Assembly: GCA_045600105.1 (NCBI GenBank)
Contig: JAZRXG010000007.1
Span: forward strand, 12,909-76,908
DNA: 64,000 nt
Source: UBA1206 sp045600105
Lineage (GTDB): Bacteria; Bacillota; Clostridia; Oscillospirales; CAG-382
Reading direction: 5' to 3'
In this document: positions 13,874-22,717 of the stretch, piece after piece
How positions within the stretch are numbered: position 1 is the stretch's first letter
Layout of the letters: the number at the start of each line of letters is the position of its first letter
Translations under genes and position numbers: made by a program
Notes under the pieces: generated by a model
Told to the model about the DNA's origin: nothing
Databases searched by the model: none
Seen by the model: the letters and a program-made list of their open reading frames with translations, nothing else

Positions 13874-14977
13874 ATGAAACTCGGTATCGTCGGGCTGCCG
13901 AACGTCGGCAAATCCACACTTTTCAACGCTCTTACCAAAGCGGGCGCGGAGGCCGCCAACTACGCCTTCTGCACCATCGACCCCAACGTGGGCGTCGTTG
14001 CCGTTCCTGACAAGCGTCTGGACAAGCTCGCTGAAATATACTCCCCCGAAAAATACACCCCCGCGACGATAGAATTCGTCGACATCGCGGGTCTTGTCCG
14101 CGGCGCGTCCCAGGGCGAGGGACTCGGCAACAAGTTCCTGTCCCACATCCGCGAGGTGGACGCCATCGTTCACGTCGTGCGCTGCTTCGGCGGCACCGAG
14201 GTCATCCACGTCGAAGACTCGGTCAACCCCGTCCGCGACGCCGACACCATCAACACCGAGCTCGTGCTCGCCGATATGGAGGTTCTCGAACGCCGCATCG
14301 ACAGAGTGAAAAAGCAGCTCAAGGGCGACAGCTCCGTCAAGCCCGAGCTCGAGCTGCTCGAACGCCTCGCGGCGGTTCTCGGCGAAGGCAACACCGTCAG
14401 AAGCGCCGGACTTTCCGACGACGAATACGCGCTCATCAAGGACGCCTGCTTCCTTTCCTCAAAGCCCGTCATCTACGCCGCCAATGTGGATGAGGCCTCG
14501 CTTTCCGACCTTTCGTCCAACGAATACTACAAAGCCCTCGAAGCAAAGGCTGCCGAGGAAAACGCCGGCATCATCGCCGTCTGCGCCAAGATCGAAGCCG
14601 AGCTTGCCGAGCTCGACGACGAAGAAAGGGAAATGTACCTTGAAGAGTTCTACGGCGGACTCGGACTCGAAGACACCGGGCTGAACAAGCTCATCCGTGC
14701 GTCCTACGACCTGCTCGGCTACATCTCGTTCCTCACCGCCGGTCCCAAAGAGGTCAGAGCGTGGACGATCACACGCGGAACCAAGGCGCCGGGAGCGGCC
14801 GGAAAGATACACACCGATTTCGAACGCGGCTTCATCAGAGCCGAGATCGTCGCATACGAAGACCTTATCGCCAAAGGCTCGTTCAACGCCGCCAAGGAAG
14901 CGGGGCTCGTCAGAAGCGAAGGCAAAGAATACGTCATGCAGGACGGCGACGTCGTTCTGTTCAGATTCAACGTATAA
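13874..14977 (+). CDS. ychF: Redox-regulated ATPase YchF (OLA1-like)
   Basis: A 367-residue Obg-family P-loop protein, full length for YchF. G1 is GLPNVGKST at residues 6-14, G3 DIAGLV near 72, and the ATP-preferring variant of the G4 region lies near 200 (YAANVD). A coiled-coil insert sits between the G domain halves, and the TGS domain ends the protein (RAWTITRG, AAGKIHTDFERGFIRAE, then MQDGDVV). The family hydrolyses ATP and binds the ribosome; its role is tied to translation and oxidative stress. AGGAG precedes the ATG. It is monocistronic. Confidence 0.97.
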   Translation: MKLGIVGLPNVGKSTLFNALTKAGAEAANYAFCTIDPNVGVVAVPDKRLDKLAEIYSPEKYTPATIEFVDIAGLVRGASQGEGLGNKFLSHIREVDAIVHVVRCFGGTEVIHVEDSVNPVRDADTINTELVLADMEVLERRIDRVKKQLKGDSSVKPELELLERLAAVLGEGNTVRSAGLSDDEYALIKDACFLSSKPVIYAANVDEASLSDLSSNEYYKALEAKAAEENAGIIAVCAKIEAELAELDDEEREMYLEEFYGGLGLEDTGLNKLIRASYDLLGYISFLTAGPKEVRAWTITRGTKAPGAAGKIHTDFERGFIRAEIVAYEDLIAKGSFNAAKEAGLVRSEGKEYVMQDGDVVLFRFNV

Positions 14978-15030
14978 AACGCGTTTCTCATTTTGAAGGA
15001 AAAAATAAAAAAACTGCCGTTTATTGAAAA

Positions 15031-15723
15031 ATGATAAAACTTATATTTTTTGACCTTGACAACACGCTCGCGCCCGTCGGGCTGCCGATACCCGACGACT
15101 GCCTCGGAAAACTGAAAAAGCTGTATTCGAGCGGCGTCAGAATGGCGGTCTGCTCGGGCAAGCCCGTCGCCTACCTCAACGGCTTTGCGCGTCAGGCGGG
15201 ACTTCCCGACCTTATTATGTGCGGCGAAAACGGGCTGACCTATCAGTTCGGCAGCGACCTTCCGCCGCGGCTTTCGGGGCATTTTCCCGTCGAAAACGGC
15301 GTTATTTCGTCGCTTGAAGACGTAAAAAGAGGATTTTCGGAGCGTTTCGGGGGAAGATACTGGTGCCAGAAAAACGAGTTCGCGTTCACGCCCTTCCCGT
15401 TCGACGAAAAAGACTTTCCGCCGATGACCGAATACCTCAAGGAAAAGGTAAAAGGCACACGACTCAAGGTCTATTACCAGCCCGACTGTTTCGACGTGCT
15501 TCCCGACGGCATCGACAAGGGAAGCGCGCTTGCCAACGTGTGCGGTATCCTCGGCATCGACGTACGCGACACCGTTACCGTCGGCGACCATATCAACGAT
15601 TACCCCATGTTCGCGCTTTCGGGCACGTCGGTCGGTATTTCGCTGCCCGACCCGTCAAAGGCGAAGATAAACGTCGGCACGCTTTCCGAAGCACTCGGGG
15701 TCATCGACGAGCTTATGAAATAA
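15031..15723 (+). CDS. HAD-IIB family hydrolase
   Basis: A 230-residue HAD hydrolase. Motif I is FFDLDNTLAP (residues 6-15), motif II Ser in AVCSGKP near 42, a C2 cap follows (about 85-165), then motif III Lys in IDKGSALANV and motif IV VGDHINDYPM near 186. The layout is that of Cof-type or sugar-phosphate phosphatases. The substrate is unknown. There is no clear ribosome-binding site close to the ATG (AAGGA is 27 nt away), so expression may be low or the start may differ. It follows ychF by 53 nt. Confidence 0.88.
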   Translation: MIKLIFFDLDNTLAPVGLPIPDDCLGKLKKLYSSGVRMAVCSGKPVAYLNGFARQAGLPDLIMCGENGLTYQFGSDLPPRLSGHFPVENGVISSLEDVKRGFSERFGGRYWCQKNEFAFTPFPFDEKDFPPMTEYLKEKVKGTRLKVYYQPDCFDVLPDGIDKGSALANVCGILGIDVRDTVTVGDHINDYPMFALSGTSVGISLPDPSKAKINVGTLSEALGVIDELMK

Positions 15724-15792
15724 AACAATCACAAGATACATCCGCTTTCCGCGGCGTTCTGCCGTGCGAAAACGGGGAAAAGGAGACACAAA

Positions 15793-16623
15793 ATGAGTGA
15801 ATGCACGCACGATTGCTCGACCTGCAGCGCAAACTGCCCGAGCAAACAGAAGCCCGAATCCCTTATCGAAAAGCCCAACGAAATGGCGATCATCCGCAAC
15901 GTGATCGCGGTCGTTTCCGGCAAGGGCGGCGTCGGCAAATCGATGGTGACGTCTCTTCTCGCGGTCAATTCGCAGAGAAACGGATTCAACACCGCAATCC
16001 TCGACGCGGACCTCACCGGTCCTTCCATCCCCAAGGCTTTCGGACTCAAAGAAAGACTTGAAGGCAGCGAATACGGCATACTTCCCGCGGTCACCAAAAC
16101 GGGTATCCAGGTCGTATCCCTCAATCTTATGCTTGAAAACGAGACCGACCCCGTCGTCTGGCGCGGCCCCGTCATCGCCGGAACGGTAAAACAGTTCTGG
16201 ACCGACGTCATCTGGAACGACGTTGACTATATGTATGTCGATATGCCTCCCGGAACGGGCGACGTTCCCCTCACCGTTTTCCAGTCGCTCCCCGTCAAGG
16301 GCATCGTCATCGTCACGTCACCTCAGGAGCTCGTCTCGATGATAGTCGAAAAAGCCGTCAATATGGCAAAGCTCATGAACATCCCCGTGCTCGGCATCGT
16401 GGAGAATATGTCCTATTTCGAATGTCCCGAATGCCACACGCGTCATAAGATATACGGCGAGAGCAACCTCGAGGAGATTGCCGCGAAGCACGGCATACCC
16501 GTCATCGCACGCCTTCCCATCGATCCCAAGCTCGCCGCCGCGGCTGACAAGGGAACTGTCGAGCTCTTTGAAGGAAACTGGCTCGACGGCATGACCGAAG
16601 AAATAACGAAACAGAGCAAATGA
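15793..16623 (+). CDS. Mrp/NBP35-type Fe-S cluster carrier ATPase
   Basis: A 276-residue MinD/Mrp-family ATPase for Fe-S cluster delivery. The N-terminus carries four Cys in CTHDCSTCSANC (4-15), like the NBP35 N-terminal cluster site. The deviant Walker A is SGKGGVGKS near residue 43, then DADLTGPSIPKAFG, VDMPPGTGD near 142 and the bridging CPEC near 204. AAAAGGAG precedes the ATG. It is 21 nt upstream of the AEC transporter gene, so they may be co-transcribed, but no functional link is obvious. Confidence 0.93.
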   Translation: MSECTHDCSTCSANCPSKQKPESLIEKPNEMAIIRNVIAVVSGKGGVGKSMVTSLLAVNSQRNGFNTAILDADLTGPSIPKAFGLKERLEGSEYGILPAVTKTGIQVVSLNLMLENETDPVVWRGPVIAGTVKQFWTDVIWNDVDYMYVDMPPGTGDVPLTVFQSLPVKGIVIVTSPQELVSMIVEKAVNMAKLMNIPVLGIVENMSYFECPECHTRHKIYGESNLEEIAAKHGIPVIARLPIDPKLAAAADKGTVELFEGNWLDGMTEEITKQSK

Positions 16624-16644
16624 CCTGACAAAAGGGGGTAAATT

Positions 16645-17586
16645 ATGGCAATAAGCTCGGTTTGGGGCACTATGGTCCCCCTGTTCCTGGTACTTCTGCT
16701 CGGCGTGGTCATAAGACTCACGCACATACTCGATTGGCAGACCTGCCGCAATCTTTCGTCGTTCATAGTCAACGTGGCTGAGCCGCTGCTCATCGTCGCG
16801 TCGTTCCAGACGAAGATCGACGGCTCGTCGCTGCGTGTCGCCGTCTTTATCGCGCTCATCGCGCTCATAATGCACATCGCCTACACCCTCGTTTCGATGC
16901 TGATCTACCGCGGCGAAGGGAGGGCGAGCAAGTCGACGCTCGAATTCGGGCTCATTTTCGGCAACATCACCTATCTCGGCTATCCGCTGCTTCTTGTTCC
17001 GTTCCCGAAGAGCGGTCCGTTCTACTTCGCGGTCTTCGCGCTCGTCTCAAATATTTATGCCCAGACCGTGGGCAAATACCTGCTCAACTCGGGAGCCAAA
17101 AGCAAAAAGGCGCTCCTGAAGTCGATCATCAACCCCGGAACGGTCGCCGCGCTGGTTGGCATCGGGCTCAGACTGCTTCCGTTTGACGTTCCGGCTGTTT
17201 TCACCGACACGATGATGACGGTAGGCAATCTGTGCTTCCCACTCGCAATGCTCATCGTCGGCAGCCTGATATGCAATCAGCCGTTCAAAAAGCTGTTTTC
17301 TCCCAAGCTTTATATGTTCTCGCTGTTCAGACTCATCGTTCTGCCCCTTCTGACGCTCGGCGTCTGCCTGCTGTTCGCAGGTGTCGCGGACGAGGGTATG
17401 TGCTACCTCGTGATGATAATGGCGTGTGTTCCCACCGCGGCAAGCGCCGCTATTTACAGCGACCTTTACAAGGGCAATTCGCCGCTCGCGGCGTCCTGCG
17501 TCGGCATCTCGTCGCTGCTTTCGGTGATCACCGTGCCGTTCATGCTGTGGCTGACCAAGCTGCTCTTTGAGGTATTCTACGGTTAA
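16645..17586 (+). CDS. AEC-family (auxin efflux carrier-like) transporter
   Basis: A 313-residue integral membrane protein with about ten helices in two inverted halves and the central cytoplasmic loop typical of the AEC family (malonate, malate or amino-acid carriers). Family-like elements are GNITYLGYPLL near residue 110, NPGTVAALVGIGLRLLP near 162 and ACVPTAASAAIYS near 257. GGGGGT precedes the ATG. The substrate cannot be told from sequence. It sits between mrp and the rhamnosidase gene. Confidence 0.88.
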   Translation: MAISSVWGTMVPLFLVLLLGVVIRLTHILDWQTCRNLSSFIVNVAEPLLIVASFQTKIDGSSLRVAVFIALIALIMHIAYTLVSMLIYRGEGRASKSTLEFGLIFGNITYLGYPLLLVPFPKSGPFYFAVFALVSNIYAQTVGKYLLNSGAKSKKALLKSIINPGTVAALVGIGLRLLPFDVPAVFTDTMMTVGNLCFPLAMLIVGSLICNQPFKKLFSPKLYMFSLFRLIVLPLLTLGVCLLFAGVADEGMCYLVMIMACVPTAASAAIYSDLYKGNSPLAASCVGISSLLSVITVPFMLWLTKLLFEVFYG

Positions 17587-17600
17587 ACTCATAAAAAACG

Positions 17601-17628
17601 TATCTCCGCTTTGCCACAAGCGGAGATA
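17601..17628 (+). promoter_or_regulatory. Perfect dyad before the rhamnosidase gene
   Basis: TATCTCCGCTT and AAGCGGAGATA form an 11-bp inverted repeat with a 6-nt centre. No T run follows. TATAAT lies at 17633-17638, so the dyad sits exactly where a -35/spacer operator would be. It may be a regulator site for the GH78 gene or a poor terminator of the AEC gene. Confidence 0.5.
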
Positions 17629-17657
17629 ATTCTATAATCGTACGGAGGAGTTTTATT

Positions 17658-19922
17658 ATGAAACTGAGCGAAAATTTCTATTGCGCGTCCGAGGAATTAA
17701 ACGACTTTTCTTCCCACGTTCCGGCGCCTTACATGAGACGCGGCTTCGCGCTTGAAAAAGCGCCCGAAAAAGCGACGCTTTCGATCAGCGGGCTTGGTTT
17801 TTACCGTCTTTTCATCAACGGAACGGAAATAACCAAGGGTATCCTTGCGCCGTACATTTCCAACCCCGACGATATATGCTGCTACGACGTTTACGACGTC
17901 ACGCCGTACCTCACCGAGGGCAAAAACGCCGTCGGCGTCATACTCGGCAACGGTATGCTCAACAACCCGGGCGGAAAAGTATGGGATTTTGAAAAAGCGG
18001 CGTTTCGTTCGTCGCCCAAGCTCGCGCTGACGCTTGAATGTGACGGCAAAAACGTGATACCTTCCGCAAAGGATTTCGTCTCCTTCCCGTCGCCCATCCT
18101 CTTCGACGACCTCAGAAGCGGCGAAAGATACGACGCGAACAAAGAGATACGCGGTTGGGCTGACCCCGATTTTGACGACTCCGAATGGAAAAAAGTCAAA
18201 AAAGCGGTGACCCCCAAGGGCAAAAAGCACATCGTTGACACCGATCCCATCGTCTGGTCGAGGGCTCTTGAGGGAACTCTCATCGGCAAGGCGTCGCTCC
18301 GCCACGGCAGAAAAGACGTCATTAAGAATTATTTCCCCGATTACGACGTTCCCGAGGACGAAAAAGCGACCGAGGGTTATCTTTTCGATTTCGGCGAGAA
18401 CACCGCGGGAGTCGTCGCGATGCATATCAACGGCAGCGCCGGACAAAAGGTGATACTTCAGATGGGCGAATGCTATGAAAACGGCGTGCTCGACCTCGAT
18501 CAGATGTATTTCCTCCCCGATTATTACGATCACAGATGCGTATACGTTTGCCGCGAAGGGGAACAGGTGTACAGACCGTCGTTCACCTATTTCGGCGCCC
18601 GTTACTGTCTCGTTATGGGAATCACCGAGGAGCAGGCAAAGGAAATGAAGGTCTTCTTCTTCGTCCACCATTCCGACGTGGCGAGAACCGGCGATTTCCG
18701 CTGCTCAAGCTCCGTCGCGAACAGGATTTACGACGCGTGCATGGTCAGCGACCTTGCGAATCTGTTGTATTTCCCGACCGACTGCCCTCAGCGCGAAAAG
18801 AACGGCTGGACGGGCGACGCTTCGCTTTCCGCCGAGCAGTTCATGACGTCTTTCGCGTGTGAAAGGACGTTTGCCGAATGGCTTCGCCACATAAGGGCTG
18901 CCCAAAGACCGAGCGGAGAGCTCCCGGGCATCATCCCGACGGGCGGCTGGGGCTTTGCGTGGGGCAACGGACCCGCGTGGGACGCCGTCTGCGTCAACCT
19001 GCCTTACGAGGTTTACCGTTTCACGGGAGACAAAAAGATACTCAAAGAAAACGCCGGAATGATATGGAAATATTTCGGCTATATGCTCACCAAAAAGAAC
19101 GAAAAAGGGCTTTACGCCTACGGACTCGGCGACTGGTGCCCCGTCGGAGGAGTCATCAAGCCGCCGCTCGAGCTGACCGACTCGGTCACGCTCTGCGATA
19201 TAATGGCAAAAGCCGTGAAGATCTTCGAAACGCTCGGGGAAAAAGAAAAAGCCGAAGAAATAAACAAAGAATACGCGCGGCTGAGAAAAGCCATCCGCAA
19301 AAATCTCATAAATGAAGATTTAGTCGCGGCGGGTTCGTGTCAGACGTCGCAGGCAATGTGCCTCTACTACGGTATGTTCGACAAAAACGAGTATAAAAAA
19401 GCGTTCGGCATACTTCTTGATATGATAAAAGCGGCTGACGATCATATCGACACGGGCGTGCTCGGCGCAAGATGCATCTTCCGTCTGCTTGCCGACAACG
19501 GCGAATGGGAGCTCGCGTGGAAGATGATAACGCGTACCGACGCACCGTCGTTCGGCAACTGGGTGACGACGGGGGGAACGAGTATGTACGAAAACTTCGG
19601 CTATCCGCAGTCGAGGAACCATCATTTCTACGGCGACGTTTCGGCGTTCATGATAAATTACGTCGCGGGCATCCGCGTCAATACGGAGTTTGCCGACAGC
19701 CGGCGCGTGGAGATCAGCCCGTGCTTCGTCAAGGAGCTTTCCTTTGCGTCCGGCGAAACGAACGGCGTGAAAGTCGAATGGTACCGCACGGATAAAGGAG
19801 TGACGCTCCGCGTGGATGGCGGTATGTACCATTATGGACATATCGTACTGCGCGAAGGCACCTTTGCCGACGGAACGACCGAAAAAACGCATATCAGCGG
19901 CGTATACGAAATCATTATTTAG
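17658..19922 (+). CDS. GH78 family alpha-L-rhamnosidase
   Basis: A 754-residue intracellular glycosidase that releases L-rhamnose from plant or bacterial glycans. The N-terminal beta domains (about 1-330) include LSISGLGFYRLFINGTEI and a carbohydrate-binding region. The (alpha/alpha)6 catalytic domain follows with the GH78 signature DCPQREKNGWTGDA near residue 375 holding the general acid, and the C-terminal Glu region near SMYENFGYPQSRNHHF. A C-terminal beta domain ends the protein. No signal peptide is seen, so the substrate must be imported. ACGGAGGAG precedes the ATG. It is followed 35 nt later by a MATE transporter gene; FucO at 62063 could serve the same sugar pathway. Confidence 0.93.
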   Translation: MKLSENFYCASEELNDFSSHVPAPYMRRGFALEKAPEKATLSISGLGFYRLFINGTEITKGILAPYISNPDDICCYDVYDVTPYLTEGKNAVGVILGNGMLNNPGGKVWDFEKAAFRSSPKLALTLECDGKNVIPSAKDFVSFPSPILFDDLRSGERYDANKEIRGWADPDFDDSEWKKVKKAVTPKGKKHIVDTDPIVWSRALEGTLIGKASLRHGRKDVIKNYFPDYDVPEDEKATEGYLFDFGENTAGVVAMHINGSAGQKVILQMGECYENGVLDLDQMYFLPDYYDHRCVYVCREGEQVYRPSFTYFGARYCLVMGITEEQAKEMKVFFFVHHSDVARTGDFRCSSSVANRIYDACMVSDLANLLYFPTDCPQREKNGWTGDASLSAEQFMTSFACERTFAEWLRHIRAAQRPSGELPGIIPTGGWGFAWGNGPAWDAVCVNLPYEVYRFTGDKKILKENAGMIWKYFGYMLTKKNEKGLYAYGLGDWCPVGGVIKPPLELTDSVTLCDIMAKAVKIFETLGEKEKAEEINKEYARLRKAIRKNLINEDLVAAGSCQTSQAMCLYYGMFDKNEYKKAFGILLDMIKAADDHIDTGVLGARCIFRLLADNGEWELAWKMITRTDAPSFGNWVTTGGTSMYENFGYPQSRNHHFYGDVSAFMINYVAGIRVNTEFADSRRVEISPCFVKELSFASGETNGVKVEWYRTDKGVTLRVDGGMYHYGHIVLREGTFADGTTEKTHISGVYEIII

Positions 19923-19957
19923 AAATTTAGAAATTTTCAGAATTCCGGTGATTTTTT

Positions 19958-21295
19958 ATGGACGGACAGGTCAGGATGAGCGAGGGACCGATAGCAAAGC
20001 ATATCGTCCTTTTCGCGCTTCCGCTGTTTCTCGGCAACCTTTTTCAACAATTATATAACACGGCGGATTCTCTGATAGTGGGGAATATGCTCGGCAGCGA
20101 GGCGCTTGCGGGCGTTACCTCCACGGGTTCGCTTATCTTCCTGCTCATCGGCTTTTTCCAAGGTATTTTCCTCGGAGCCGGCGTCGTCATAGCACGGTTT
20201 TTCGGCGCACGCGATACGTCGCCGATGCGTAAAGCGATACATACGACGCTTGCCTTCGCCGTTGCGGCGGGAGCGCTGCTCACCGTCACGGGTATGGTAT
20301 TTTCTCCGACGCTCCTTCGCTGGATGGACACTCCGGCGGACGCGTTCGAGCTTGCCGTCGACTACGTCCGCACCTATTTCGCGGGGAGCCTCGGGTTCGT
20401 GCTCTACAACGCGTGCATGGGCATAATGCAGGCGGTCGGCGACAGCAGGCATCCGCTTTATTACCTTATCATTTCGTCGCTTACCAACATCGTCCTCGAC
20501 GTCGCGTTCATCGCGCTGTTCGACGGCGGAGTCGCGTCGGCGGCGCTCGCCACCATACTTTCGCAGTTTCTCAGCGTTTTCCTCTGCCTTTTCAGACTTA
20601 TGCGGCTCAAGACCGATTACCGCGTATCGTTCAGGGAAATACGCTTTGACCGCGAGCTTTTCCCGATGATAATCCGTTACGGTCTGCCGTCGGGTCTTCA
20701 GAACTCCATCATCGCGTTCGCCAACGTCATAGTGCAGTCCAACATCAACGCGTTCGGCACGATGGCGACGGCAGGCTGCGGCGCTTACAGCAAGATCGAG
20801 GGCTTCGCGTTCCTGCCCGTCACGAGCTTTACGGCGGCGCTGACCACGTTCGTCGGACAGAACCTCGGGGCAAAGGAGTACGAACGGACCAAAAAGGGCT
20901 CGGTCTTCGGCATTTTCTGCTCGATAATCATTGCCGAGCTGATAGGGCTCACCATCTTTCTGCTCGCGCGTCCGCTGACGGCAGCGTTCACCAATGAAAA
21001 AGAGGCGATAGCCTTCGGCGTCGAAAAGGCGCGTACCTGCTCGCTGTTCTACTGCCTGCTCGCGGCGTCGCACTGCCTTTCGGCGGTCCTCAGAGGCGCG
21101 GGAAGGGCAAAGGTGCCGATGGCGACGATGCTCGTGTTCTGGTGCGTCATCCGCGTGACCTTCCTCGAGATCATGGTGCCGCTCACCAACGACATCGCCG
21201 TAGTCAACTGGGTCTACCCGCTGACGTGGTTCTTAAGCACCGTTTTCCTCACGTTCTACTACCTCAGGGTCGACTGGCTGCACGACTCAAAATAA
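19958..21295 (+). CDS. MATE-family efflux transporter
   Basis: A 445-residue multidrug/toxin exporter of the MATE superfamily, NorM/DinF-like branch, with 12 expected helices. The N-terminal PLFLGNLFQQLYNTADSLIVG and the repeat-half counterpart (GLPSGLQNSIIAFANVIVQS near residue 240) show the two-fold family pattern. It should exchange Na+ or H+ for a cationic drug or metabolite. The ribosome-binding site is weak. It may be co-transcribed with the rhamnosidase gene 35 nt upstream, though a role in rhamnoside transport is not supported. Confidence 0.93.
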   Translation: MDGQVRMSEGPIAKHIVLFALPLFLGNLFQQLYNTADSLIVGNMLGSEALAGVTSTGSLIFLLIGFFQGIFLGAGVVIARFFGARDTSPMRKAIHTTLAFAVAAGALLTVTGMVFSPTLLRWMDTPADAFELAVDYVRTYFAGSLGFVLYNACMGIMQAVGDSRHPLYYLIISSLTNIVLDVAFIALFDGGVASAALATILSQFLSVFLCLFRLMRLKTDYRVSFREIRFDRELFPMIIRYGLPSGLQNSIIAFANVIVQSNINAFGTMATAGCGAYSKIEGFAFLPVTSFTAALTTFVGQNLGAKEYERTKKGSVFGIFCSIIIAELIGLTIFLLARPLTAAFTNEKEAIAFGVEKARTCSLFYCLLAASHCLSAVLRGAGRAKVPMATMLVFWCVIRVTFLEIMVPLTNDIAVVNWVYPLTWFLSTVFLTFYYLRVDWLHDSK

Positions 21296-21302
21296 AAACA
21301 AA

Positions 21303-21337
21303 AAACTCTCTGTGTTTTTACGGCACGGAGAGTTTTT
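21303..21337. terminator. Terminator between MATE and sortase genes
   Basis: AAAAACTCTCTGTG pairs, with some G-T pairs, with CACGGAGAGTTTTT. T runs are present on both strands, so it can serve both convergent genes. Confidence 0.8.
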
Positions 21338-21350
21338 GACTTTTGTTTTA

Positions 21351-22508
21351 TCAGTTGTATTTGATTATCTTTTTGAGCTTGCAGTGCAGCACGTATCTTT
21401 CGTCCGAGGTCGTCGAAACGTTCGTGCAGGTGCAGAGCGTGAGGATACGCGTGTTCTCGTCGTAGGGATGCTTTGCCGAAAGCACCGTCTTGCGCTGTAT
21501 TTCGTGCAGGAAATCGAGATATCCGTCGGTGTTGGGGAACGAAATGGTTATGAAATGGTTGCCGTCGGAACGGTAGGCGGAGAAGACCTCGTAAACGTAG
21601 ACCGCCTCCTCGGTGATGAGCTCGACGGTGATGAGGTCCGCGGACGAGTTGCGCGTCGACGATTCCATCCAGTTCTTTATGCTTCTGAACATCGTGCCGT
21701 TGGTCATGCAGTGGCCGTAGATGACGGTGTTCAGGTTGTCGCTGATCTTGCGCGAGTTGCGGAAATCGGTGAATATCGAGCCCGCCACCGCGTATTCCTT
21801 ATTTATGTCGCGGTGCAGATAAAAATCGTTGTCGGGCGCAAGCACGACGGGGTAGTTGATCTGTCCCAGCCCGCCCTTGCAGAGGATCCACGCATAGATG
21901 TCGGGGTTTTTCTTTTTCAGCTCGGAAAGCGTGTTGAGATAGGTGTCGTATTCGCCGGTGGTCGTGACGTCGTTCCACTCCTCGTTCTGCTCGGTGACGC
22001 CGAGTGAATCGTAAAGCCCGAGCGACAGCGGTGAAACTCTGACCTTCGGTATTCTCGCTACCGCCGACTTCTGCTCGACGGTCTCGATGAGCTCCTCCAT
22101 CATTTCGCGGCTCTTTGTGTCGTCGGCGATACGCATGGCTATCGAATAGACGCAGTACATGAAAAGGGAAGCGCACACGATGAGAAGCAGCATCCTGATT
22201 ATGAAATTCGCGTTGATGACCGACGCTTTTTTGCCGTCGAACGACGATTTTATATCGTTTACGTCAAGGTCCTCGACGGTCTCCTCAAAGCCCGCGTCGG
22301 GAAGCTCTCCGGTAAAAGCGCCGACTTCTTCGGCTTTTTCAACGTCTTCCGCGTCATTGCCGTCTTCGACGCTTGCGTCGTTTTCCGTCACGGCGTCTTC
22401 CGCGTTTTCGGCTTCAGCCGTCTCTTCGGTCACGTTTTCGTCGACCGCGTTCCCGACGTTTTCTTCGCTGACGTTTTCTTCGCCGACGATTTTGTTTTCG
22501 TCTTCCAT
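21351..22508 (-). CDS. srtB: Class B sortase with long acidic cytoplasmic N-terminus
   Basis: A 385-residue membrane transpeptidase. Residues 101-125 are the membrane helix and the C-terminal half is the sortase fold, with catalytic His266 in YGHCMTN, Cys361 in LTLCTC and Arg371 in DERYVL. SrtB enzymes usually have only a short cytoplasmic start; here about 100 residues precede the helix, made almost entirely of Glu, Asp, Asn, Val and Ala in NVxEE-like repeats. AAAGGAG lies 9 nt before the ATG. No clear sortase substrate is encoded in the window. The gene is divergent from tig. Confidence 0.92.
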   Translation of the reverse strand: MEDENKIVGEENVSEENVGNAVDENVTEETAEAENAEDAVTENDASVEDGNDAEDVEKAEEVGAFTGELPDAGFEETVEDLDVNDIKSSFDGKKASVINANFIIRMLLLIVCASLFMYCVYSIAMRIADDTKSREMMEELIETVEQKSAVARIPKVRVSPLSLGLYDSLGVTEQNEEWNDVTTTGEYDTYLNTLSELKKKNPDIYAWILCKGGLGQINYPVVLAPDNDFYLHRDINKEYAVAGSIFTDFRNSRKISDNLNTVIYGHCMTNGTMFRSIKNWMESSTRNSSADLITVELITEEAVYVYEVFSAYRSDGNHFITISFPNTDGYLDFLHEIQRKTVLSAKHPYDENTRILTLCTCTNVSTTSDERYVLHCKLKKIIKYN

Positions 22509-22553
22509 TCTTCGGCGCTCCTTTCATAATTTTCTGCTTTTACTTTAGCATAC

Positions 22554-22581
22554 AGTATATCATATTCTGCGCTTTTATCAA
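22554..22581 (-). promoter_or_regulatory. Promoter of the sortase gene
   Basis: Minus-strand TTGATA (22576-22581), 16 nt and TATACT (22554-22559). Confidence 0.7.
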
Positions 22582-22650
22582 GTAGAACGGGGAAAAATTT
22601 CAAAATTCGTTACAAAACACTCTTATTTTCAACGATTTTAATGAAAACTG

Positions 22651-22678
22651 TTGACAAATCGTCTTTTTCGTATAAAAT
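22651..22678 (+). promoter_or_regulatory. Promoter of the tig-clpP-clpX region
   Basis: TTGACA (22651-22656), 16 nt and TAAAAT (22673-22678), 40 nt before the tig ATG. I see no CtsR- or HrcA-type operator. Confidence 0.7.
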
Positions 22679-22717
22679 GGTATGGATATGATATATAATT
22701 TACGGAGGAAAAAACCA

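Noticed and set aside
21312..22007. Plus-strand frame opposite the sortase gene
   Set aside because: It starts inside the MATE/sortase terminator and has no motif; the sortase catalytic residues are all on the other strand.
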